A stretch of DNA of 64,000 nucleotides from Candidatus Iainarchaeum sp. Lineage in GTDB: Archaea > Iainarchaeota > Iainarchaeia > Iainarchaeales > JAAZKV01. The stretch covers positions 128,977 to 192,976 of the forward strand of contig JAPLVR010000006.1 of NCBI GenBank assembly GCA_026397015.1. Reading direction: 5' to 3'. The notes below the pieces were generated by a model. That model ran no database searches and was not told the origin of the DNA. It saw only the letters and a program-made list of their open reading frames with translations. The position numbers were made by a program, and so were the translations under genes. Shown in pieces: positions 1 through 10,147 of the stretch; position 1 is the stretch's first letter; each line of letters opens with the position of its first letter.

Positions 1-792
1 CCTGCAATAAAATTTTACACGTCAAAAAACCTCCCGAGAAACACAAGGGTCTGCGTTTTTGGGCCGCACCCTGACGACGCGGCAATAAGCCTCGGCGGAA
101 CGCTCCACATGCTTACAAGGCCACACGAGAAAAATAACGTTTTTTCATTTGCGCTTACCAGCGGACACAGGGGGGTTGGAAACCACCACGACCCGAAAAT
201 AAACAGGCGGCTTACGCCAAAAATCAGGGCATACATAAGGAAGAGGGAAACCCGCGCGGCAGACAAAATAATCGGGATAAAAACAAATTTCCTCGACATG
301 GATTTTTACGAAAAAGGGAAGATTACCGCGCTCGACATGAAAAAAGCCGAAGAGGCGCTGCAAGCCGTAAAACCGAAAATAATCTTCATGCCTGCGCACG
401 GCGACATAAAACAGGAAACACACCAATTTTCCCACGAACTGCTGAAAAGGGCAATAAACAATTACGTGAGAAAAACCGGCGAACCTTTGGAAATATGGTT
501 TTATGAAACGCCCTACTACAGCCTTTCTCCAAGAATGCTGAATGTGGAAGTGGAGCTTGCCGAGAAAAGCAACAGCGCGAAAATTGCCTCACTTGGAAAA
601 CTTAAAAGCCAGACCGCAAGAACCAATCTTGAAGCCGAAGAAAGGCTTGGCGATGCGAGGAAGGGAATAGTTGAACAGGAACTAAAGCACAACGGAAACA
701 GGAAAATTCTCACAAAAATAAGCCCTGTTGCAAATTTTTCAAGGTGCGCGGTAAGAAGGAGGCTCTTCGGAGTCAGCTGGAAACTATTATAA
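1..792 (+). CDS. PIG-L/LmbE-like deacetylase, 5' truncated by window edge
   Basis: Frame is open from base 1; upstream of the listed ORF reads VCVFGPHPDDAAISLGGTLHM, with the HPDD zinc/active-site motif of the PIG-L family. Confidence 0.85.
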   Translation, partial: PAIKFYTSKNLPRNTRVCVFGPHPDDAAISLGGTLHMLTRPHEKNNVFSFALTSGHRGVGNHHDPKINRRLTPKIRAYIRKRETRAADKIIGIKTNFLDMDFYEKGKITALDMKKAEEALQAVKPKIIFMPAHGDIKQETHQFSHELLKRAINNYVRKTGEPLEIWFYETPYYSLSPRMLNVEVELAEKSNSAKIASLGKLKSQTARTNLEAEERLGDARKGIVEQELKHNGNRKILTKISPVANFSRCAVRRRLFGVSWKLL

Positions 793-852
793 TCAAATAT
801 TTTTTTAATTATTTAAAATTTAAAAAGACAAGAATGAAAAGGCACGGTAAAA

Positions 853-1716
853 ATGCCAAAAAAAAATCCCATAGTTGAAAGGATACGGAAGCTCAGGATG
901 CTCCACAAGACAAACGAAAAAAGGCCGGACTTTTACGGGCTGGGCCTGTTCCACGGAAGCGGAAAGGAGCTCTCGCAAATGAGGATTGCCGCCGCGCAGA
1001 AAAGGCTCGCGGCAGCAAACATAAAACCAAAAGTGACAGCAAGGCTCCTTGCAAAAATTGCAAGGGAAACGAAAAAGATGGGCTGGCACGAAAAGGAACT
1101 CAATGAACTTGTGCAGGCAAAACAAAAGTACATAGACAACCGCCTCTATCCAGAAAAGCTGGCGAAGCAGACATCGCAGAGAATAAAAAAAATCCATGAA
1201 AAAATGATGCTGGCGGAGAACACAATAAAAAAAACACAGGCGCACATTGACAGGATACGCGCAAAAAAAGACAAAAGATACGACAGAAAAATATTCGCGC
1301 TTGAAGCGAAAAAATACCGGAAAAAAATGTTCAGCCTCATGAGGCGGCAGGCGCTTTACAGGCTTGCCGGCAAGGGCAAGGAAAGGTACAAATCGTTTGA
1401 ACTTGAAATACTCGAGCAGGAAAAAGCCTACAGGATGTACCTGAAAATGGCAAAAATCAGGGAAAAATTTGACATTTTTGAGGCGAGGGAAAAAAAATTC
1501 GACAGGATGAACGGAAAACAAAAAATTTCCCACCTGCAGAACGAGATAAACTATTTGAAACAATCAATAAGGCTCACCAGCGAGAACCCCTGGCTGGTCG
1601 CCGAAAAAATCGGGGGCAAAGCCGGGCACTTCACTGACATGCAGCTTGACATACTGAATGAAAAAATGGAGCTTCTCAAAAAGCTTCAAAACGCGGTCTC
1701 CGAAAAGCCCAAATAA
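853..1716 (+). CDS. hypothetical Lys/Arg-rich coiled-coil protein
   Basis: 287-aa ORF, strongly basic, heptad-like; no family recognised. Confidence 0.7.
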   Translation: MPKKNPIVERIRKLRMLHKTNEKRPDFYGLGLFHGSGKELSQMRIAAAQKRLAAANIKPKVTARLLAKIARETKKMGWHEKELNELVQAKQKYIDNRLYPEKLAKQTSQRIKKIHEKMMLAENTIKKTQAHIDRIRAKKDKRYDRKIFALEAKKYRKKMFSLMRRQALYRLAGKGKERYKSFELEILEQEKAYRMYLKMAKIREKFDIFEAREKKFDRMNGKQKISHLQNEINYLKQSIRLTSENPWLVAEKIGGKAGHFTDMQLDILNEKMELLKKLQNAVSEKPK

Positions 1717-1758
1717 ATGGTTTTTTAAACACAAAAAACCTTACTCATATCGGTAAAA

Positions 1759-2889
1759 ATGTTTCAGGAAGCCGCAATAATTGTCTCAATTGCAGGGCTG
1801 ATTGGCGCCACCTACACCGACTTAAAAGAAAGAATAGTTCCAAACAAGCTTAACTACGGCCTGGGTGCAGCAGGGCTCGCAATTTACAGCGCGCAAAGCC
1901 TATTCGAAGCGAGCTGGAATCCGATATTTTATTCAATAATCGGATTGGCAACGGGTTTCGCATTCGGATGGCTTCTCTGGAAGCTCGGCGTCTTCGCCGG
2001 CGGGGACGTCAAACTATTTGCCGGACTCGGCGCGCTCAACCCCCTGACTCCGGCGCTTGCGCAAACCATCAACCTATTTAACGTGCTTCCAAAATTTTAC
2101 TCGCTTGGCCTTTTCTTTTTTCCAATAACGCTTTTCATTTATTCCCTCATTTCTTTCCTCCCGTACGGACTGGTGGTCATCTTTTTCAAACTCTCAAAAA
2201 ACAAGCCGTTTCAGAAAAAGCTTGCAAAGGAAGTGGCCATGCGGGCGAAGCAAGCCGCACATTTTTCGCTCTTTGCAGCGGCCGCATACACGCTGATTTA
2301 CCAAATGACCCCAAACCCCCTCCTTGCACTTGTCGCAGTAATCGCGTGGGGGCTGCTCGGAAAGCACAAAAAATTTGCAACCATTCTCGCGCTTCTTTGG
2401 GCGCTTGCGGTGAATTATTCGATGCTTATTCAAAACGTCATAACACTAATTATTATTTCGATAATCGGCTATGGAACGGTAAAACTGCTTTTTTCGCTTA
2501 GGGCGCTCCTTTCAAAGAAGGTTGCCGTTGCAAAACTTGAAGAGGGGATGATCCCCGCAAACAGTTTTTTATACAGCGGAAAAAAAATTGTTATGGTTGA
2601 ACCAATTTCTATTGAACAAATAATTAGATATGCAAAAGAAAAAAAACTAGTTGAAATGCTGCGCGGATTAACGGGCGAGACGAAAGAAATAATTTCATCG
2701 AAAAAAGCCAGGGGCATGACACTCGAAGAAATACACCTGGTGAAAAAACTTGCGAAAGAAGGAAGAATGCCCCGAAAAATTACGGTGAAGGACTCGATGC
2801 CTTTCGTACCGACAATGCTAATCGGCTACTTCATCTGTCTTCTAATCGGAGATTTTTTTCTGATGGCATTTGTTGGGGGCATCTTATGA
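1759..2889 (+). CDS. type IV prepilin peptidase, A24 family (FlaK/PibD/EppA-like)
   Basis: Polytopic; TYTDLKERIVPN and GGDVKLFAGLGAL (GxGD-type aspartates); followed by pilin-like genes. Confidence 0.85.
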   Translation: MFQEAAIIVSIAGLIGATYTDLKERIVPNKLNYGLGAAGLAIYSAQSLFEASWNPIFYSIIGLATGFAFGWLLWKLGVFAGGDVKLFAGLGALNPLTPALAQTINLFNVLPKFYSLGLFFFPITLFIYSLISFLPYGLVVIFFKLSKNKPFQKKLAKEVAMRAKQAAHFSLFAAAAYTLIYQMTPNPLLALVAVIAWGLLGKHKKFATILALLWALAVNYSMLIQNVITLIIISIIGYGTVKLLFSLRALLSKKVAVAKLEEGMIPANSFLYSGKKIVMVEPISIEQIIRYAKEKKLVEMLRGLTGETKEIISSKKARGMTLEEIHLVKKLAKEGRMPRKITVKDSMPFVPTMLIGYFICLLIGDFFLMAFVGGIL

Positions 2890-3347
2890 AAAAAGGGCAG
2901 GCATCAATAGAATTTGTAATAATTGTTTTCATAGTTATTCTTTTTGTTTTTACAACCACTAAACCACTGCTCGAAAACGCAAAAGGACTTACAGAAGACA
3001 TCGCAACAATCACAAGGGCAAATAATGAGACGAAAAAACTTGGAAACACAGTTATGGAAATTTCGATGCTTGGCGCGGGCTCAAAAAAAACAATCGAACT
3101 GAATGTGCCGAAAAATGCAGTGGTCCACTGCTATCAGGACAGAAATATCGGCTTCACGGTTGAACTGCAAGTGCCTCCATATCCAGAGGACTGCAACAAC
3201 GGAATATGTGACAAAAATATAATCACTGCGAAGTCATTCAACGGAACATCACCGGTTGACTGTAACTCGGAGTTGGTGAACATAAGGGGCCAAAGGACAA
3301 TTGAAGTTAAAAAAATTGAGGGCACACAAAATATATCCATAAAATAA
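2886..3347 (+). CDS. class III signal peptide-containing pilin-like protein
   Basis: N-terminus MKKGQASIEFVIIVFIVILFVF; overlaps the peptidase stop. Confidence 0.8.
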   Translation: MKKGQASIEFVIIVFIVILFVFTTTKPLLENAKGLTEDIATITRANNETKKLGNTVMEISMLGAGSKKTIELNVPKNAVVHCYQDRNIGFTVELQVPPYPEDCNNGICDKNIITAKSFNGTSPVDCNSELVNIRGQRTIEVKKIEGTQNISIK

Positions 3348-3367
3348 TTTTCAACGGGGCAACCAGA

Positions 3368-3712
3368 ATGAGACAAACCGGGCAGGTGAGTTTTGAGGCT
3401 TTGATAATTTTGCTGGTGGTAATAAGCTCCGCCATTTTCATAACAACTCTTTACCTGCAAACCCACGACATCACTGTTGCAACGGCAATATGCAGAAACG
3501 ATTTGCTGCAGCAAATCAATTCATTTGAGGGGCAGACAACTCTGGAAAGCATAAGGGTGACTGTAAATGCTGCAAAAGTTGCGACAATAAATGTCAAAAC
3601 GACGCCTGATAATATTGACATAAACAATTTTAAAAATTCAAAGATACAGGAAACAATCTCAAAAATAAAAAGCAATACCTCCTTCAGCGACGTGGAAATA
3701 ACAATAAACTAA
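3368..3712 (+). CDS. class III signal peptide-containing pilin-like protein
   Basis: MRQTGQVSFEALIILLVVISSAIF N-terminus. Confidence 0.75.
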   Translation: MRQTGQVSFEALIILLVVISSAIFITTLYLQTHDITVATAICRNDLLQQINSFEGQTTLESIRVTVNAAKVATINVKTTPDNIDINNFKNSKIQETISKIKSNTSFSDVEITIN

Positions 3713-3802
3713 AAAACGCGGCCGTTTTGAATTGCCGATTGATTTTCGTTGCTCGACGAAAAAAACGCTTTCTTTTTATTTGCCCAAAAAACATTTTTTC
3801 TG

Positions 3803-4138
3803 ATGAACGAAAAAATGCTCGCGCGAATCTGCCTTGCAATAACTATAATCGGAATGCTCCTGATGCTTGTTTTTTACAGCCCTGACTTTGGTGAAAAAAG
3901 CGTCTCCGAAATATTTTCAATGGAGGATGAAACAAACGGCCTTTTTTCCGGAAGAATAGATTATGTGATAAAAAATGAGCCTTCGACCAACTTCATCCTG
4001 AACGACGGAAATACCACCCTTGTTTATTACCCAAAAAAAACCGATTTGAAAAAGAATGATTTTGTAAAAGTTTATGCGACGAAAAAGACTCTAAACGGAA
4101 AAATCGAGCTTTATGCGCACAAAGTGGTCAGAGAATGA
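3803..4138 (+). CDS. membrane-anchored small protein, possible OB-fold domain
   Basis: N-terminal TM followed by a beta-rich segment (LFSGRIDYVIKNEP...NDFVKVYATKKTLNGKIELYAHKVV); start chosen at internal Met. Confidence 0.6.
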   Translation: MNEKMLARICLAITIIGMLLMLVFYSPDFGEKSVSEIFSMEDETNGLFSGRIDYVIKNEPSTNFILNDGNTTLVYYPKKTDLKKNDFVKVYATKKTLNGKIELYAHKVVRE

Positions 4139-5298
4139 TTTTTTTCTACTGCATTCTCGGCATAATAGCGGGAATAATCGCAGGGTTAATCCCTGGTTTG
4201 CACACGAACAATATTTCAATACTGGCGCTTGCAAGCCCCCTTTTTGGAACGGAATTTGCCGCTTTTATTTTAAGTATGTGCGCCGTACAAACTTTTGTCG
4301 ATTTTATTCCTGCAATTTTTATCGGGGCACCCGATAGCGATACCTTCGAAGGAGTCCTGCCCGGACACACGATGCTGCTTGAAGGAAAAGGAATGAACGC
4401 AATCTGCCACACGGTTTTTGGCGGAATAGTTTCACTTGTAATCGGAGCGCTTTTGACTCCCTTTTTCTTCCTATTCATCGTGCAGAACAGCGACAACATA
4501 ATAACTGTAACTCCAATCATTCTTGCATTTTCGCTTTTAATGTTTGTTTTAGGAGAGGATACCAAAAATAAAAAATTATTCTGCTTATTTGCAATAATCT
4601 GCGCCGGCACTCAGGGATTTCTATTCAAGAATCAGATATATCCGCTCATAACGGGCTACTTCGGGGTGCCTGCAATCGCATATGCCCTGGAAAAACAGCA
4701 CAAACAGATAAATCAATCCGAAGAAGTTGAAATAAAAAATGAAAATATTTTTGATGGGCTTCTTGGAATGGCAGGGGGCTCAATGGTCGCGCTGATGCCC
4801 GGAATCGGAAGCAACGTGGCGGCAGGAATAATAAGACTATTTACAAAAAAAATAAAACGCGAAAATTATCTGACATTGATTGGAAGCATCAATGCTGCAA
4901 ATTTCTTCTTTTCATATGCAGTGCTTTTTGCGCTTTCAAAAGCCAGAAACGGGGCGATGATCGTGCTAAAAGAAAAAATATTTTTCACAAACGAAACATT
5001 CCTGCTAGGCATAACAATCATGGTTTTTGCAGGGGGCATCGGGGGAATGGCGACCATTTTTTTCGCAAAAAAGGCAATCGGCTTTTTCACCGAAAAAAGG
5101 ACGCTTGCGCTTTCAATCGGGGCGCTCGCCACGATGATTTTGCTTGTCGGGATATTCAACGGGGTTCCGGGTTTGATAGCGCTCGTATTTTCAAGCGCAC
5201 TCGGCTTTCTGGTTCTGTTCAAAAAAATCAGGAGGAGCTGCTGCATGGCCTCGCTCATAATTCCCGCAATGTTTTTCTACACATTCATCCTAATTTAG
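4135..5298 (+). CDS. TctA-like integral membrane permease family protein
   Basis: GIIAGIIAGLIPGLHTNN and IFIGAPDSDTFEGVLPGHTMLLEGKG resemble TctA-type permeases; polytopic. Confidence 0.7.
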   Translation: MIFFYCILGIIAGIIAGLIPGLHTNNISILALASPLFGTEFAAFILSMCAVQTFVDFIPAIFIGAPDSDTFEGVLPGHTMLLEGKGMNAICHTVFGGIVSLVIGALLTPFFFLFIVQNSDNIITVTPIILAFSLLMFVLGEDTKNKKLFCLFAIICAGTQGFLFKNQIYPLITGYFGVPAIAYALEKQHKQINQSEEVEIKNENIFDGLLGMAGGSMVALMPGIGSNVAAGIIRLFTKKIKRENYLTLIGSINAANFFFSYAVLFALSKARNGAMIVLKEKIFFTNETFLLGITIMVFAGGIGGMATIFFAKKAIGFFTEKRTLALSIGALATMILLVGIFNGVPGLIALVFSSALGFLVLFKKIRRSCCMASLIIPAMFFYTFILI

Positions 5299-5300
5299 TG

Positions 5301-5666
5301 ATGTGGAAAATGAAAAAGAGCGTTCTTGAGGACATGCTGCTCAGCGCGAAAAATTCTTACCCGCGCGAATTTATTTCGCTTCTTGGTGGGGATTTGCAGG
5401 GGAAAAAAATAAGCGAATTTGTCATCCCGCCGGCCGAGAGCGGAGTAAACTTTAGCTCGGTAAATCTTTATGCGATTCCAATTGATGAAACCATAATAGG
5501 AAGCATCCATTCACATCCGGGCAATTCGGCTCTTCCAAGCACTGCTGATAAAAAATTTTTTTCGAGATTTCTTATGAACGCGATAGTCTGCCTTCCATTT
5601 GGCGAAGAAAACGTTGCTTTCTATGATTCCACCGGGAAAAAAATAAGAGTTGAAATTGTTGAATAG
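5301..5666 (+). CDS. JAMM/Mov34-MPN family metalloprotease-like protein
   Basis: HSHPGNSALPSTAD matches JAMM HxHx7Sx2D; upstream Glu in PREFISLLGG. Confidence 0.8.
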   Translation: MWKMKKSVLEDMLLSAKNSYPREFISLLGGDLQGKKISEFVIPPAESGVNFSSVNLYAIPIDETIIGSIHSHPGNSALPSTADKKFFSRFLMNAIVCLPFGEENVAFYDSTGKKIRVEIVE

Positions 5667-5700
5667 TAAGGTTAAAAAAAGCGAAAAGCGTTATTCTTTC

Positions 5701-6126
5701 ATGAAATCCGGACAGATAAGCCTAGACTTTATGATCGCCGCGCTGATTGCGGTAATAACAATCGGCTCATTTTTGGCTGTCGTGGACAATTTCAGAAACG
5801 ATTATGAAAAAATGTTCGTGGAAAACCAGCTGAAAAAAATCGCGTCTGAAATAGGCTCATTCGCGACAAGTACACAATCAATGGAAGACACCCGTTTCAC
5901 GACGGAAATGCGCCTCCCAAAAGTACAATACAAGGGCAGCACGATGCTTCCGGAAATAAATTTTTATGACGGGCGGGTGGATGTAAATGTAATAATAAAC
6001 ATCGCGTCTTCAGGCGGGCCAAAAAGTGAAAACATCGGCGCAACGGCTTTTTTCTCGCTCCCGATCGGCGCAAGAATTGACACCAACCAGGACATGTACC
6101 AGTGGGTGATTGTAACAAATGAATAG
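5701..6126 (+). CDS. class III signal peptide-containing pilin-like protein
   Basis: MKSGQISLDFMIAALIAVITIGSF N-terminus. Confidence 0.75.
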   Translation: MKSGQISLDFMIAALIAVITIGSFLAVVDNFRNDYEKMFVENQLKKIASEIGSFATSTQSMEDTRFTTEMRLPKVQYKGSTMLPEINFYDGRVDVNVIINIASSGGPKSENIGATAFFSLPIGARIDTNQDMYQWVIVTNE

Positions 6127-7189
6127 GGGGCAAATAACCACAATCGATTTCATTCTTGCGGCAGGGATTGCAATATTCTGTATCGGCGCCCTAATGAGTT
6201 TTGCAGAGCTTAAAACTTATGAAATAAAAGAAAACATCGGGGCGAAAATTTTGGAGGAAAAGGCAGGTGCTGCAGTGGCGGTCCTCGCAAGCGGAGCAAA
6301 ATTCGGCTGCCAGAAAGGAGATTATAATTTGGCTTATTCGATAGACATGAACAAAATCCGCTTACTGAGTAAAAATGACCTAAAAAGAATTCTCGGCATT
6401 GGGCCAAATGAGGATTACAACATAAATATGAAAATTGGGGGGGCACCAATAATTGATGAGGCGCCGAACGGAAGAAATATTTTTTCAGTTGATTTGAATC
6501 TGCTTGGCTGCAACGATTCAAGCGTGGGCGGGCCAATCGGATTGTGGCATTTGAATGATAACCTATATGATTCGAGCGGCAACAACCAGACATTACAAAA
6601 TTTCGGGGCAGCTTGGGATTATGGGAAAGATGGCAATGCACTAAAATTTGACGGGTTGGATGATAATGTTGGCATTAGTGGAGCGGGCAGCATTTCTGGC
6701 GCGAGAACTATTATTGCGTGGGTAAAGCCAAATTTCAACACTGGTAATGGGCTTCCTGTTATAACAGGCGGGGCTTCAGGAGCAGGAGACTTTTTTGGAA
6801 TAGCAGGAACTTCTGGAGGGTGCAATGTTGGTCAGTATGAATTATATATTGATCATTGGGGTTATGCCTGCTACGATAGTAATATTAAAGTTTTAACCGG
6901 TGTCTGGAATCAAGTTGCATTAGTTTACACAGGTTCAAGCATTACATTTTATGTAAACGAGGTGGCGGGTAACACTCTGCCAAACCAGTTGTACGATTAT
7001 GGGATTAACACATACACCATTGGAGGAAATATAATTGGTGGGACCACAACAAAAGGATCATTTAATGGTTTAATTGATGAGGTTGCAATCTGGAACAGAA
7101 CTTTGAGCGCGGATGAAATTCGCGCGCTTTATCTTACTGGGCTTTATAATGTTAAAAGAGAAAAGGCAACATTGAAGGTGAGCAAATGA
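6119..7189 (+). CDS. pilin-like protein with C-terminal LamG/concanavalin-like domain
   Basis: MNRGQITTIDFILAAGIAIFCIG N-terminus; IGLWHLNDNLYDSSGNNQTL...LKFDGLDDNV...GLIDEVAIWNRTLSADEIRALY is a LamG-type signature. Confidence 0.85.
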   Translation: MNRGQITTIDFILAAGIAIFCIGALMSFAELKTYEIKENIGAKILEEKAGAAVAVLASGAKFGCQKGDYNLAYSIDMNKIRLLSKNDLKRILGIGPNEDYNINMKIGGAPIIDEAPNGRNIFSVDLNLLGCNDSSVGGPIGLWHLNDNLYDSSGNNQTLQNFGAAWDYGKDGNALKFDGLDDNVGISGAGSISGARTIIAWVKPNFNTGNGLPVITGGASGAGDFFGIAGTSGGCNVGQYELYIDHWGYACYDSNIKVLTGVWNQVALVYTGSSITFYVNEVAGNTLPNQLYDYGINTYTIGGNIIGGTTTKGSFNGLIDEVAIWNRTLSADEIRALYLTGLYNVKREKATLKVSK

Positions 7190-7470
7190 AAAAAAAAGGG
7201 TTCATTTTTTCGATTGAGGCTTTACTTTCAATAATAGTAACGGTGGCTGCAATTTCAATAATAGGGGGCGCACTAATAAACAGCCAAACTGCGCATGCAA
7301 ACTTTTTGGAAACAAATGTTGGGAGTTCTGCTGCAATGGGCGTTTACTTCGGTGATGCGAATCGTTTAGCAGTAGGAAATGAATCAAATGTTGTGTGCAA
7401 AACAATAGCTGATTATAATTCAACAAGCAAAAACGTTTTTGAGAGAAAATTCTGCGGGGAAATTAAATGA
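7186..7470 (+). CDS. pilin-like small membrane protein
   Basis: MKKKGFIFSIEALLSIIVTVAAISIIG; overlaps neighbouring genes in the pilin locus. Confidence 0.65.
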   Translation: MKKKGFIFSIEALLSIIVTVAAISIIGGALINSQTAHANFLETNVGSSAAMGVYFGDANRLAVGNESNVVCKTIADYNSTSKNVFERKFCGEIK

Positions 7471-7859
7471 AACCACGTGGATTTGCTTCGGTAATCGCGG
7501 TACTTGCCGCTTTCGCAGCCGCAATAATACTGCTAAACACAGGTTATCAGGAAAACGAAACAATTTCATTCAAAAACAATTTTCCTGAAACGAAACTTTT
7601 TTTGACGGCACATGCGCTTGCGCTTGAAAGGGGATTGATGCAATGCGACCCTTCTTACAGCACTGAAAAATGCGTTGCAGATTACAACCAACAAATAATT
7701 GTTTCAAGCGCGCCGCAAAACACTTCTTGCAAAACATTCGTCGAGTCTGAAGCCGACGGAAGGTCAAAAATAACACTTGACTGTATAACTCTTGTCGAGG
7801 ATTCAAAGGCGATGTTATTCTGGAATCATTTCAGAAAAATATTTTTCGTGCGCAGATAG
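7467..7859 (+). CDS. pilin-like small membrane protein
   Basis: MKPRGFASVIAVLAAFAAAIILL N-terminus; last gene of the locus. Confidence 0.6.
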   Translation: MKPRGFASVIAVLAAFAAAIILLNTGYQENETISFKNNFPETKLFLTAHALALERGLMQCDPSYSTEKCVADYNQQIIVSSAPQNTSCKTFVESEADGRSKITLDCITLVEDSKAMLFWNHFRKIFFVRR

Positions 7860-7916
7860 GGTAAACTGCGGGCATATTTTAAGGGTTTTAAAATCCTTTT
7901 CTTTCCTATTTAATTT

Positions 7917-9674
7917 ATGAAATCGAAAAAACGAATTGCGGTAATCGACTACGACAGATGCAACTATGGGAAGTGCGGGAATTACCTGTGCGAAAAGCTC
8001 TGCCCGGTTAACAGGACCAGCAAGGAATGCATAAAGCACAACAAGGGCGAGAAGCCGGAAATTTCCGAAGAACTGTGCATAGGGTGCGAAATATGCCAGA
8101 ACAGGTGCCCATTTGAAGCGATAAGCATCGTGAATATTAATTTCGATTTGGGCGAACCGGTGCATTCATTTGGCCAAAACAATTTCAGGCTTCACGGATT
8201 GCCGCTGCCGAAAGAAAAAAGTGTCGTAGGATTGGTTGGAAGAAATGGGATAGGAAAAACCACTTCGCTAAAAATTCTTTCCGGAGAGATAATCCCGAAT
8301 TTCGGCGGAGAAAAACTGCCTAAGGAAAAAATAATCGAATACTATAAGGGGAAAGAAGCCCAAAAATTCTTCAAAAAACTTTATTCGGGCCTGGGCTTTT
8401 CAGTCGCGGTAAAACCCCAAAACATCGGAGCAATAAGGGCAAAGGGAAAAGTCATTGATTTGCTCAAAAAAATTGCAGACGAAGAAAGCGTGCGGAAGGT
8501 TGCAAAGGAACTGAAAATTACTGAAATTCTTGAAAGGGGCGCGGACAATCTGTCCGGAGGAGAATTTCAAAAAATAGCGATTGCCGCAACATGCCTGAAA
8601 AGAGCCGATTTATATTTTTTTGACGAGCCGACTTCGTTCCTTGACATAAGGGAAAGGCTCAGGGTTTCGGAAGTTATCAGAAATCTTGCAACGAGAGCGG
8701 ACGTTGTAGTGATAGAACATGATTTGATTTTACTCGATTATTTGAGCGATTCCGTTTACCTGATGTATGGAAAGCCGGGAGTTTACGGATTCATTTCACA
8801 AATAAAAACAACCCGTGAAGGAATAAATGCTTACCTCGAAGGCTACTCAAAAGAAGAGAATTATCGTTTCAGGGGGCATCAAATAAATTTCTTCGGGCAT
8901 GGCGGCGAGGAAAAGAAAAAAAGCGGCGAAAAACTTGTGAGCTGGCCGAACATAGAAAAAAAACTCGGAAATTTTCATTTGCGCGTATCGGAAAATTCCG
9001 TAAAAAAGAATGAAGTGATAGGAATTTTGGGGCCCAACGGAATCGGCAAAACAACTTTTATGAGAATTTTAGCCGGAGAAATAAAACCGGACAACACTGA
9101 ACTCGCGACGCGAATAAAAATTTCATATAAGCCGCAATACATCACATATGCCGGGGAGAAACTTGTTGAAGAACTTTTTGAAGTCAAAGATTTTGAAAAA
9201 CTCAGGGGCGAACTCCTGAGGCCGCTTGAACTTGAATACCTGCTTGAGAAGAAAGCAAAAAATCTTTCAGGCGGGGAACTGCAAAGGCTTTCAATCGCAC
9301 TCTGCCTTAGCAAGGAAGCTGACATCTACCTTCTTGATGAGCCATCCGCATACCTTGATGTTGAACAAAGATTGAATGTCGCAAAAGTAATAAAGGGACA
9401 GATGGATGTGAAAAACCGCTCGGCGCTCATAATCGACCACGACCTGACATTCATTGACTATTTGAGTGACAAACTTATTGTTTTTACAGGCGAACCCTCT
9501 GCCAATGGAAACGCGGAAGGGCCTTTTTCAATGCGCACCGGAATGAACAAGCTGCTCAGTTATCTTGGCGTAACCGTCAGAAGAGACAAAGACACAAAAA
9601 GACCGAGAATAAACAAGGTCGGCTCGGTGCTTGACAGGGAACAAAAGGAAAAGGACGAATATTATTACGACTGA
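7917..9674 (+). CDS. abce1: ABCE1/RNase L inhibitor homolog, ribosome recycling ATPase
   Basis: N-terminal Fe-S Cys motifs (CNYGKCGNYLCEKLCPVNR; CIGCEICQNRCPFEAI), twin ABC cassettes (GRNGIGKTT, GPNGIGKTT, LSGGE x2). Confidence 0.97.
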   Translation: MKSKKRIAVIDYDRCNYGKCGNYLCEKLCPVNRTSKECIKHNKGEKPEISEELCIGCEICQNRCPFEAISIVNINFDLGEPVHSFGQNNFRLHGLPLPKEKSVVGLVGRNGIGKTTSLKILSGEIIPNFGGEKLPKEKIIEYYKGKEAQKFFKKLYSGLGFSVAVKPQNIGAIRAKGKVIDLLKKIADEESVRKVAKELKITEILERGADNLSGGEFQKIAIAATCLKRADLYFFDEPTSFLDIRERLRVSEVIRNLATRADVVVIEHDLILLDYLSDSVYLMYGKPGVYGFISQIKTTREGINAYLEGYSKEENYRFRGHQINFFGHGGEEKKKSGEKLVSWPNIEKKLGNFHLRVSENSVKKNEVIGILGPNGIGKTTFMRILAGEIKPDNTELATRIKISYKPQYITYAGEKLVEELFEVKDFEKLRGELLRPLELEYLLEKKAKNLSGGELQRLSIALCLSKEADIYLLDEPSAYLDVEQRLNVAKVIKGQMDVKNRSALIIDHDLTFIDYLSDKLIVFTGEPSANGNAEGPFSMRTGMNKLLSYLGVTVRRDKDTKRPRINKVGSVLDREQKEKDEYYYD

Positions 9675-9697
9675 ACTAAAAGAATCCTTAAAAAAAA

Positions 9698-10096
9698 TCA
9701 GGAAAAGAGCGCCTTTCTTGAAGTAGGGGCAAGGTATCTTTGATTTATTTCACTCTTTTTTAAATACTTGAACTCGGAATGCTCGCTGCTTACCAAAACT
9801 TTTCCTTTTAATTTGGAAGAAAAAACAAAGAGCAAAAAATTTCCGGGGGTGCCGTTGAACTTTCCAAAAATAGGCAGGACTTTTTCAAGTTTCAAATTTA
9901 AACATTTGCAGGAGGTTTCCTCTAAAATTTCCCTTTTAATCGCATCCTCGAGAGCCTCGCCAAGCTCCGCCTTCCCGCCTGGAAGCTGCCACTTGCCGAC
10001 AAATATTCTGTTATTTTTGCTGCGCCTGAGAAACAGTATCCTGCCGCGCGAATCCTTTACTATCGCCTCCACTATTGCGAGATTTCTGAACACCAC
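9698..10096 (-). CDS. NUDIX hydrolase
   Basis: GGKAELGEALEDAIKREILEETS NUDIX box. Confidence 0.88.
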   Translation of the reverse strand: MVFRNLAIVEAIVKDSRGRILFLRRSKNNRIFVGKWQLPGGKAELGEALEDAIKREILEETSCKCLNLKLEKVLPIFGKFNGTPGNFLLFVFSSKLKGKVLVSSEHSEFKYLKKSEINQRYLAPTSRKALFS

Positions 10097-10147
10097 CCAA
10101 ATTTACTGGTTAAAAGGTTTTATAACTTTTTTTGAGGCAATTAATCT

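Noticed and set aside
820-1563. Long minus-strand ORF (Phe/Leu-rich) opposite the 853-1716 gene
   Set aside because: Antisense shadow of a Lys-rich gene (AAA/AAG read as TTT/CTT); no family features.
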